Part shown: piece by piece, positions 15,533-21,868 of the stretch
Numbering within the stretch: the first letter of the stretch is position 1
Layout: each line of letters begins with the position of its first letter
NCBI GenBank assembly: GCA_021785155.1
Contig: JAJYGE010000136.1
Coordinates: 1 to 21,868 of the forward strand
Reading direction: 5' to 3'
Source: Planctomycetota bacterium
GTDB lineage: Bacteria > Planctomycetota > Phycisphaerae > WQYP01
DNA length: 21,868 bases
The notes under the pieces: generated by a model
Told to the model about the DNA's origin: nothing
Databases searched by the model: none
Seen by the model: the letters and a program-made list of their open reading frames with translations, nothing else
Position numbers and translations under genes: made by a program

Positions 15533-15859
15533 ATGCATGTTCGAGCTATGGCAGGGTGGTCTGGTAAAGTCTCGGCGGAATCCGAATTGTTGGGGCCGGA
15601 CAACCCCGCCGCCCTTATGCCGACCATCGTGCGTACCTACCATTCCGGCGCGGGTCAAATGGTGATTCCTCCGGGTGTATACAAGCTGCCGGAACCCAGC
15701 GGCGGATTTTATATGGCCTTTGAAAAACGAAAGGACTTCCGCAGCATCGGAAAAGATGTCACGTTGCTGCGGTCAGACCCAACCCAAGGCGGTATCAGAA
15801 TGGTGGAATCTTTTATGCATCTTCCGCGTCGTCTTTGGCGACGGGTTCCACTGGCGTAA
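15533..15859 (+). pseudogene. Truncated N-terminus of a pectate-lyase-like beta-helix protein
   Basis: A 108-codon frame starts at ATG 15533 without a ribosome site or signal peptide. Residues 20-88 have the look of the first coils of right-handed beta-helix enzymes: DNPAALMPTIVRTYHSG, then MVIPPGVYKLPEPSGGFYMAF, then KDVTLLRSDPTQGGI. Such proteins normally continue for several hundred residues. Here the frame runs into the antisense of the RNase Z gene tail (ESFMHLPRRLWRRVPLA) and stops. The remaining helix is absent, so I read this as a gene remnant left by a deletion close to 15800. An intact short protein is less likely. It lies between a secreted glycosidase and the RNase Z gene, and its parent may have been part of the same polysaccharide-degrading set. 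Confidence 0.5.
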
Positions 15860-16835
15860 ATGCCGCCGCTTTGCTGGGGCGCACCTGCAATTTCTGGGCA
15901 TGATCCATAAAAAATTCCACTTTGGGCTTAATGGTTAATCCCACCATGGCTTTTTCCAGTTGTTTCTGGGCCCAGCGCAAAAAAGTCCGGCGGGATAAGT
16001 GCGCGATCAGCACCAGTTCGTTTTCCAGCTTGGGTAATACTTCAATAAATTCATTGACGTGCATGTGCTGGCCCACCGCCGCCCGTTTGCGATGGCCATG
16101 TTCAAAAAATGTGCATTCGGTTATCAGTATCCGCGCATTGCGCACGCCATCCTGCAGCAGCGTTTCACCCATGCTCGTGTCGCCGGTATAGGCAATCAGG
16201 GGAACATCCAGAGTATACGTGATTGCTTCGCCGCGCGCTTTCATATCGCGCAGAATATGCCCCGGCAAATTTTGTTCCGCCAGCTCCGGTTTAAGTTTTT
16301 CCCGCCGATCCAGCAGCAGAAATCCTGCTGATGGCACAGTATGCCGGGTGGCAAATGTTCGTACGATTAACCCTTTTCGTAACTCAAATTCATCCCCGAT
16401 GTTCAGCCCGATTACCCGATGGGCAATGGCTTTGCCCTCCAGAGCGGTCCAGGATTTTATAACACCCGATACGGCATCAGCAATGGCCGCCGGGCAGATG
16501 ATTGTGCCCGGCGTCATGCCCTGGAAAAATCGCTGCGAAAGGTAATAGGCCAATCCCGCGCTATGATCCATGTGGCCATGGGAAAGCAGGCAGAAATCAC
16601 TGGTCAGCATGGGCCGCGGGCACTTGCCGATGTCAAAGACCACATTGAGTTCCGGAGCCTGTATTACCGTCTCTTCCCCGGCGACGCTGTAACCCAACAG
16701 ATGACAATAGGGCGTTTTCACCACGGCCAGTGATGGCAGCAGCGGGGTTTCATGTGCGGCAGCGGTGCCGGTTAAATTGCGCGGTGCCGGTTCATTTGAA
16801 GCTGTGGCGGACGATTGATCCGGGGTTTTCATCAT
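15813..16835 (-). CDS. RNase Z-like metallo-beta-lactamase-fold protein (plant TRZ1 type)
   Basis: The product is a 340-residue cytosolic enzyme. The zinc motif HGHMDH lies at 86-91; further ligands fit H165 (TRHTVPSAGF), D219 (YTGDTS), H259 (GQHMHVNE) and H279 (AHLSRR). The segments GLNIGDEFELRKGLIVRTF and EAITYTLDVPLIAYTGDTS resemble, from memory, the short plant-type tRNase Z more than the usual bacterial elaC product. RNase Z removes the 3' trailer of tRNA precursors that lack encoded CCA. The first ~35 residues are low-complexity. The start is uncertain: tandem ATGs at 16835 and 16832 follow GGGAG almost without spacing, and a TTG at 16880 is possible. It is head-to-head with a CCA-less tRNA-Lys gene. 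A general MBL phosphodiesterase remains possible. Confidence 0.8.
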   Translation of the reverse strand: MMKTPDQSSATASNEPAPRNLTGTAAAHETPLLPSLAVVKTPYCHLLGYSVAGEETVIQAPELNVVFDIGKCPRPMLTSDFCLLSHGHMDHSAGLAYYLSQRFFQGMTPGTIICPAAIADAVSGVIKSWTALEGKAIAHRVIGLNIGDEFELRKGLIVRTFATRHTVPSAGFLLLDRREKLKPELAEQNLPGHILRDMKARGEAITYTLDVPLIAYTGDTSMGETLLQDGVRNARILITECTFFEHGHRKRAAVGQHMHVNEFIEVLPKLENELVLIAHLSRRTFLRWAQKQLEKAMVGLTIKPKVEFFMDHAQKLQVRPSKAAAFTPVEPVAKDDAEDA

Positions 16836-16922
16836 CTCCCGAATGTAATCGAATATCGGATTGGCGGCAACGGGTGACAATTCTATTATCCGTCATGAAT
16901 TGACCATAAGCTTCAGCAACGC

Positions 16923-16950
16923 TTGAAACCGCTGAAAAAACAACTAGAAT
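16923..16950 (+). promoter_or_regulatory. Promoter of the tRNA-Lys gene
   Basis: TTGAAA (16923-16928), 16 bases, TAGAAT (16945-16950). The tRNA begins 11 bases after the -10 box, so the 5' leader would be only a few bases long. Confidence 0.6.
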
Positions 16951-16961
16951 ACTCCCTCCGA

Positions 16962-17034
<73 letters not shown>

Positions 17035-17080
17035 GTCATCTCGGGTGGAAACAGGGCGGTATGGGCCGGTGGCGGACGAA

Positions 17081-17628
17081 TCAGGTCGTTTTATGCTTAT
17101 CCAGGTCCGTCGTCGAAAAGCCAAGTTCAGGGAAGATTAAGTCCCGCAAGTGGAATCCACCGACAAGCAACACGGTTTCAATTCCTTGCCCGGTCTTGAA
17201 CGCTCCATCTTTTAATTGTGGTATAACGTCCGGACAATGTTTCGGTAAATTGCTTACTCCGTCCAAGGACGCCTGTTCCGCATCGGAGGCGTTGGTTGGA
17301 TTCAACGCCTTAACAGCATCCAACACGGTTTGTTTCTTTGCCTCAACTATTTACTTGATGCCGCTCTGATTCAGAATGGCCACTCCCTGTCGTTCAGTTG
17401 GCGCGGAGAATGTGACGGAGCTATGTCATCCTTCCATAACGTGTTGACGCGCTCTTCAACTTTTATGAACCGCTCGAAAATGCCATCAACTTTCTTTTCC
17501 ACGGCATCCAGTTTCAGCTTTAAGGTGTCCAATATTTCCAGTTTGCGCCCAATGTAGATTAGCGCCCCGACAATAGCGGGTATTCCTATAACCGTGATGA
17601 CGTTTCCAACGCTCATAATATTGAGCAT
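17081..17628 (-). pseudogene. Decayed gene for a membrane-anchored coiled-coil protein (one frameshift, one stop)
   Basis: From the ATG at 17628 (or 17616) the frame gives a membrane helix (NVITVIGIPAIVGALIYIG) and then a coiled coil (KLEILDTLKLKLDAVEKKVD). The frame is lost at 17385-17387, where adding one G to a GGG run restores QLNDRGVAILNQSGIK. That restored frame then meets a TAA at 17351-17353 and continues IVEAKKQTVLDAVKALNPTN to a natural stop at 17081. Joining across both lesions gives about 180 residues: a one-helix anchor, a coiled coil and a helical C-terminal domain. This layout is familiar from small uncharacterised bacterial proteins with an SPRxL motif, here SPRQL. Two independent lesions argue for a true pseudogene, although one could be a sequencing error. 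No good ribosome site is seen. Confidence 0.65.
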
Positions 17629-17794
17629 ATACTTGACACGCCCGTCGGGCAAGCCGTACAGGGGTTATTCCACTGATTCGCCATCCAGTAGTCGATTGGC
17701 TGGTTTTTGCCGATAATTCATTGGCTGGCGGATTCAACTCAATAGGGCATAATGGACCAGCCGGGCCGGATGCGGTTGAATATGCACAAACGGC

Positions 17795-18265
17795 TTACCA
17801 TGTGATGCGGTTATCCTGCCGGTCATGAAACTGGCCCGTCAGAATCAAAACCCAGTCCAGTATCATCCACGGCACGGTGATAATTAAGCCCCAGCCCGTG
17901 ACTGTCAGCAGCAGCATTACAATTCCTTTGAACATGTGGCCCGCATAAAACTGATGGGCACCGAACAGCCCCAGAAGGGTGCACAGCAGCAACGCCAGAA
18001 TAAGATTTCTGCCCGATCTGCCTGCCGCCGGTACCGTCTGGCCATTGGCAAAGTGCTCGCTTGAATGAACGCCTGATGACCAGCCTTGGTGCGACGTGTA
18101 GAAAACGCCGGTGCCGGGTATGCCAACTGTCCGACGTATTCCTGTGCGGCCCATGGTGATATGGGCACCACGTACACCGGCGGAAAGTGAAGCTCCGTGC
18201 TTGGTCAGGTTCAATGTCAGGCCCGGTGCAATTTTTACCCGGCGGAATATATGCATGTAAGCCAT
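17795..18265 (-). CDS. DUF4236 and TM2 domain membrane protein
   Basis: The product is a 156-residue protein. Residues 4-55 are a DUF4236 domain, with RRVKIAPGLTLNLTKHGAS, SAGVRGAHITMGRTG and TVGIPGTGVFYT in the usual order. After a 35-residue linker, residues about 88-145 are a TM2 domain: two membrane helices (LILALLLCTLLGLFGAHQFY and GIVMLLLTVTGWGLIITVPW) with the short GAHQFYAG turn and a closing D in MILDWVLIL. Neither domain has a defined biochemical role. I chose ATG at 18265 because DUF4236 normally starts a few residues before the first basic cluster; no strong ribosome site precedes it, and an upstream frame adds 31 non-conserved residues. A TACAAT at 18323-18328 (minus) could be its -10. 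It follows the cyclase gene on the same strand after 228 bases. Confidence 0.8.
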   Translation of the reverse strand: MAYMHIFRRVKIAPGLTLNLTKHGASLSAGVRGAHITMGRTGIRRTVGIPGTGVFYTSHQGWSSGVHSSEHFANGQTVPAAGRSGRNLILALLLCTLLGLFGAHQFYAGHMFKGIVMLLLTVTGWGLIITVPWMILDWVLILTGQFHDRQDNRITW

Positions 18266-18493
18266 AAGGAGTCTCGCTTTCCTGCCACGGTAATTCCCGG
18301 CATCGTTGTCGGTTGTGCCAACATTGTAATGGTTGTACCGCCGCGCCCTTGGAGACACTCATAACAGCAGGCTGACGATGCCCACCGTCCTGCCAAGGCG
18401 GGTCTTTAAGTTACAATATGAATCAATCCCTTGCACCGCAGGAGTTTTATCATTTTTAGCGGCTAAGTTCCATGTTTATACTTGCGCTGTCGC

Positions 18494-20500
18494 TTACGGC
18501 TCATGGCTTTGTTGAATCCGCCGGTAGCGGGCCAGTGCCATGAGCGGAAAATACAGTCGGTACAAATGATATTTCAGATAGAACACCCGGGGGAAACCTG
18601 TGCCGGTAAACCACTGCTCATCCCAGTTTCCTTCGGCATTTTGTGCATCAATGAGCCAACGGATCGCTTTCTTTACCGCCGGATCGTCCGCCCCTGACGC
18701 AGCCAATAATCCCATGGCTCCCCAAGCGGTCTGCGACGCTGTACTCGGCCCGCGGCCTTTGAGTTCGGGGTTTTCATACGTCTGGCATGACTCACCCCAA
18801 CTCCCATCGGGCTTCTGGCATGATCGCAGCCAATCCGCCGCCTTGCGGATAAACCGCTGATCCATTTTTTCCCCCACCGAATTTAAACCCGTGAGTACCT
18901 GCCAGGTGCCGTAAATATAATTAACTCCCCATCGCCCGAACCAACAACCCTCTTTTTCCTGAGTTTCCTTCAGGAAATTAACCGCCTGCCGCACCCCTGG
19001 GTGATTATTGGGAATGCCGCAATGTCCCAGACACTCCAGTGTTCGACCGGCAATGTCCGGACAGGATGGGTCCTGAATGGCATTATGATCCGCGAAAGGT
19101 ACATGCTCAAGAATTGGGCGGTGCCGCGTGCGGTCAAATGCCGCCCAGCCCCCATCATCATTCTGCATTGCCAGCAGCCAGTTCACGCCGCGCGATACGG
19201 CTGCCTCCGCGGTCTGACCGCCCAGGCGTTTAAGCGCCATGGTCACCATCGCCGTGTCGTCCACATCAGGATAGTGGGGATTATTGAATTCAAAATACCA
19301 GCCGCTGGGTTCACAATCCGGACAATTTTTCATCCAATCGCTGCCGGTATGACACTCCTTGGACAGCAGCCACTGGGTGGTTTTTTTGGCCACCGCATGA
19401 TCGGCATCCATGTCCGTTTCCGCCAGCGCGTGCAGCGCAATACCCGTATCCCAAACCGGCGACCAGCATGGCTGGATCCGGATGGTATCGCCTTCTTCAA
19501 TAAACAGATCCCGCAAATCTTTTTGCGCTTTGATCACTACCGGATGGTCATCGGCATAGCCCAATATCCGCAGCACGATGAGAATATAGACCATCGGAGG
19601 GAAAATTGCCCCCAGACCATCGCAGCCTTCCATGTGCTCTAAAAGCCATTTTTCCGCCTCACGGATGGCCAGAGGCCGCAGCGGCGTGATCGCGGTTTTT
19701 TCATAACGCTTTAATGACAGATCCAGCAGTAGGAACATCTCCCGCCAACTTCGCGGCAAGCCTTTTAACCGCCCCACAGTGCTGTTGGCCGCTTCCGAAT
19801 TGTTAAATAGTTCCGAGATTCCCTTTTCCGTCGGCAGCTTGCGCACCGGACGATAAGCGCTGACGATCGCCAGCGGTAAAATCATCGTGCGGCTCCACGC
19901 CGAAACCGCATACAGATTAAAATAAATCCATTTCGGAAGCAGAATAATTTCCGGAGGAATGCTGGGACAGGCGTCGTAGCTGATTTGTCCGAGGGCGGCC
20001 AGATAAAACTTGGAAAAGCTGTTACATTGCTCGGCCCCGCCGAGGTGCCGAATTACCTGACGCGCCACACGCATGTGCGGGGAATCGGGATCATCACCCA
20101 TGAGTTTCAGGGCAAAATATCCCTTCACCGTGCCGCTTAAATCGCTGTTGCCGCCGGGAAACAGACTCCATCCGCCGTCCGCCTGCTGAATACTGCGAAG
20201 ATAATTGGCTATTTTAGGCAGCGCCGGATCATTCTCCTGGCTTAAAATGAATTTGAGTATGATGTATTCCGATTCCAGAATACTATCGCCCTGTAACTCG
20301 CCCACCCAATACCCATCACCTTGATGCTTGGCCAACAGTGCCTGCGTGGCCCGGTCTACCGCAGTATCCAGTTCGGTCGTGGTTAATTCCATCTGATCGA
20401 TCATAGTTTCCAGTTCAATCTGGGAAAGCATTTCCATCGCATCCACAGGGGGCTTGGAAGGCGGGACAATACAATCTGATACATCCCGGCTCATCGCCAT
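18494..20500 (-). CDS. shc: Squalene-hopene cyclase
   Basis: This is a 668-residue enzyme that folds squalene into hopene, the first step to hopanoid membrane lipids. It acts as a monotopic protein on the inner membrane. The catalytic DVDDTA motif (the family's DXDDTA) is at 412-417; its acidic residue starts the cyclisation. QW repeats typical of triterpene cyclases are clear: QQADGGWSLF, QNDDGGWAAF, QEKEGCWFGRWGVNYIYGTW and QKPDGSWGES, plus the C-terminal YHLYRLYFPLMALARY. The start is uncertain. ATG at 20500 has AGG about 6 bases upstream and gives a normal length; a TTG at 20587 and ATGs at 20554 and 20536 are also in frame. No hpn or squalene synthesis genes lie nearby in the window. Residues 1-30 are poorly defined, the rest looks intact. 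Confidence 0.95.
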   Translation of the reverse strand: MAMSRDVSDCIVPPSKPPVDAMEMLSQIELETMIDQMELTTTELDTAVDRATQALLAKHQGDGYWVGELQGDSILESEYIILKFILSQENDPALPKIANYLRSIQQADGGWSLFPGGNSDLSGTVKGYFALKLMGDDPDSPHMRVARQVIRHLGGAEQCNSFSKFYLAALGQISYDACPSIPPEIILLPKWIYFNLYAVSAWSRTMILPLAIVSAYRPVRKLPTEKGISELFNNSEAANSTVGRLKGLPRSWREMFLLLDLSLKRYEKTAITPLRPLAIREAEKWLLEHMEGCDGLGAIFPPMVYILIVLRILGYADDHPVVIKAQKDLRDLFIEEGDTIRIQPCWSPVWDTGIALHALAETDMDADHAVAKKTTQWLLSKECHTGSDWMKNCPDCEPSGWYFEFNNPHYPDVDDTAMVTMALKRLGGQTAEAAVSRGVNWLLAMQNDDGGWAAFDRTRHRPILEHVPFADHNAIQDPSCPDIAGRTLECLGHCGIPNNHPGVRQAVNFLKETQEKEGCWFGRWGVNYIYGTWQVLTGLNSVGEKMDQRFIRKAADWLRSCQKPDGSWGESCQTYENPELKGRGPSTASQTAWGAMGLLAASGADDPAVKKAIRWLIDAQNAEGNWDEQWFTGTGFPRVFYLKYHLYRLYFPLMALARYRRIQQSHEP

Positions 20501-20838
20501 AGTAGCCTGCGCTCGCCGAGAGTTTCGCAACGTCATCCTCAACTTTTCCGGCATCACGCGCCAGCCCAGGGAAATTCCTTCCGCCAATGATCAAAACGTT
20601 AGCAGAATTTGAGCCTATCGGCAAGAGACGTGATCCGTAAAAGCACCGCAGGAAGGCCAGGGGATGTGGCAATACATCCGGGCAGTGTACCAAGCCACCC
20701 CATCCCCTTTTAGCCGCGTGTGCTCGCACTGCGCGTTTTGCGCGGCAGTCGTCGCTGTTGAGAAAGGAGTAACGAGTGCTCTGCCACGCCCAATTAAGTT
20801 CACCACTTTTCCCGCTTATTATGGGAACGCGATTACAT
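20501..20838. other. Gene-free stretch between GH127-type gene and squalene-hopene cyclase
   Basis: It holds a weak promoter-like pair for the cyclase (minus strand TTGCCG at 20619-20624, 17 bases, TAACGT at 20596-20601) and copy B of the dispersed repeat (20661-20790). If the cyclase starts at an upstream codon such as TTG 20587, the first 87 bases are coding. Apart from these I see nothing in it. Confidence 0.5.
20661..20790. repeat. Dispersed repeat, copy B
   Basis: Bases 20666-20745 match 5825-5904 of the MITE-like element at 71 of 80 positions without gaps, including GTGGCAATACATCCGGGCAG. The right third differs from copy A, but the region closes with TGCCACGCCC (20781-20790), the inverse of the outer bases of the element end. 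No direct repeat flanks this copy. It lies between the end of the GH127-type gene and the start of the cyclase gene, in the same orientation as copies A and C. Confidence 0.65.
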
Positions 20839-21868
20839 CTATCCCGGTGGATACAACTCAATTTGGCTGATTTGCGCGGCGTTGGGATGCAGCGGGCTGG
20901 CGGAATCGCGGATCACCAGGCGGAACGTGTTGGTCATTACCGGCGTAATCTCCGCAGTGTATTTACGCCAACCCTGATAATTGGTGACATCAAACACCAC
21001 TTGATCTTTACCATCCATTTGCACAATGCCCTGAAAACTCGTCGGATGGCCCAGCGGATCGGCAAAGTCGATGACCACCTTGCCAATGATCGCCGGTTGC
21101 GGCAATTTTACCTGCACCCAATGCGGATGCGGCGTATCGGCGGAATGCCAGCGATTGGCGGCAAAATTTGCGGGCGTGGCAATGATGCCGTCGATGATCT
21201 TGTTCGTGCAGCCGGGTTCGGATGGTAATTCGCTATCCGAGGTGACCGTGGCACCTTTGCTCGCCAGCGCCAGGTCATTCGGGTCTACAGGTTGGGCCGG
21301 ATAGGATTCCGGCGTTCTAAGCACCGGAAAGCAGGTAAATAGCTGATCGTCAATTTCAAAATACGGAACATATTGATACTCCGGCACTCCATCTATGGCA
21401 AAGTGCAGGGGATGGCCAGGCACAGGACGCAGCCGATGGACGATTTCCTCGGCGGCAAGCGGCAAGTTGACCGGCCAGACCACCCCGCCCGGATTCCAGG
21501 CAACGCCAATGTTCGTATCATGTGCAAAGGCTCTTTCTTTGGCTGTCGCTGGAGCCGGCGGCGTACCAACGTGATCTGCCACATCCGCAGCAACGACGGC
21601 CAGCAGGATCGGGCCGTACTCAAGGCCATAACGCAAGCCTCCCGGCATCTGATCCATACCCGTATAAAGCGATAACCGGGGGAACATCGGCAAGGTGAAC
21701 GTTACCGTATCTCCATCCGACCATACGCGATCCAGCGACTGATACGTGCCGGGTTTGCCTGTGGCGGCAAGGGTGTCATTGATATGAATCGGCATATCGG
21801 CATGTGCCCACGCCGGAACACGCACACGGATATTGGCCCGTGTTGGCACCGGCGTGGATACTCGAATT
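20839..21868 (-). CDS. GH127-type glycoside hydrolase, C-terminal part with F5/8 type C (discoidin) domain
   Basis: The frame is open from the right window edge to a TAG at 20839, giving 343 visible residues; the N-terminal signal and catalytic domain lie outside the window. The first ~150 visible residues fit the beta-sandwich end of DUF1680/GH127 enzymes: IRVRVPAWAHADMPIHIND, then YQSLDRVWSDGDTVTFTLPM, then LRYGLEYGPILLAVVAAD. GH127 includes beta-L-arabinofuranosidases. From about 205 on, a coagulation-factor-5/8-type sugar-binding domain follows: KIIDGIIATPANFAANRWHS, HWVQVKLPQPAIIGKVVIDF and FRLVIRDSAS, ending QISQIELYPPG. Such modules hold enzymes on polysaccharides. An internal GTG at 21849 is not a start, since VPTRANIRVRVP is mid-domain. 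The family call is fairly safe; the activity cannot be fixed without the catalytic half. Confidence 0.8.
   Translation of the reverse strand, partial: IRVSTPVPTRANIRVRVPAWAHADMPIHINDTLAATGKPGTYQSLDRVWSDGDTVTFTLPMFPRLSLYTGMDQMPGGLRYGLEYGPILLAVVAADVADHVGTPPAPATAKERAFAHDTNIGVAWNPGGVVWPVNLPLAAEEIVHRLRPVPGHPLHFAIDGVPEYQYVPYFEIDDQLFTCFPVLRTPESYPAQPVDPNDLALASKGATVTSDSELPSEPGCTNKIIDGIIATPANFAANRWHSADTPHPHWVQVKLPQPAIIGKVVIDFADPLGHPTSFQGIVQMDGKDQVVFDVTNYQGWRKYTAEITPVMTNTFRLVIRDSASPLHPNAAQISQIELYPPG

Noticed and set aside
18360..18420. Stem CCCGCC/GGTGGG after the cyclase gene as a terminator
   Set aside because: It contains a wobble pair, a 10-base loop and no U tract, so it is not convincing.

Overview
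The window looks like a piece of a chromosome from a free-living, carbohydrate-degrading bacterium, most likely Planctomycetota (Phycisphaerae-like) or a neighbouring PVC lineage. This is inferred, not proven. It rests on a PEP-CTERM sorting tail ending in a four-arginine cluster, a LacI/AraC chimeric (XylR-type) sugar regulator, several large secreted glycoside-hydrolase-type proteins, a squalene-hopene cyclase, and frequent start codons with AGGAG-type ribosome sites. No phage or IS transposase gene, CRISPR array or rRNA is present.

Layout. 1-1754 (minus): two secreted surface-type proteins, the left one cut by the window edge and the second with a complete PEP-CTERM tail. Each is preceded by a shared 41-bp promoter-proximal sequence. 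1960-3168 (plus): XylR-like regulator, divergent from the PEP-CTERM gene. 3243-6953 (minus): AraC regulator, a FucI/AraA-like sugar isomerase and a PfkB sugar kinase. A 119-bp MITE-like element sits in the leader of the isomerase. 7143-11231 (plus): a secreted glutaminase-A/DUF4965-type protein followed by a sugar-proton symporter. 11356-12161 (plus): a small leaderless gene overlapping an AbiEii-type nucleotidyltransferase, a candidate toxin-antitoxin pair. 12315-15407 (plus): a 1030-residue secreted clan GH-A glycosidase, then a truncated beta-helix remnant. 15813-17034: an RNase Z of plant TRZ1 type, divergent from a CCA-less tRNA-Lys gene. 17081-18265 (minus): a decayed membrane/coiled-coil gene and a DUF4236-TM2 protein. 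18494-20500 (minus): squalene-hopene cyclase. 20839-21868 (minus, partial): C-terminal part of a GH127-type enzyme with a discoidin domain.

How it fits together (inference): secreted enzymes release sugars, the symporter imports them, and the isomerase and kinase start their catabolism, under control of the AraC and XylR-type regulators. The presence of a GH127-type enzyme and an XylE-like carrier makes a pentose such as arabinose or xylose a reasonable guess, but the substrate cannot be read from the sequence.

The least explained structures are three. The first is a dispersed repeat family: one copy has 23-bp terminal inverted repeats and flanking 8-bp direct repeats, a second shares an 80-bp core, and a third shares a 26-bp core. 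The second is the duplicated 41-bp element upstream of the two surface-protein genes. The third is the leaderless nucleotidyltransferase operon with an unfamiliar 74-residue partner.
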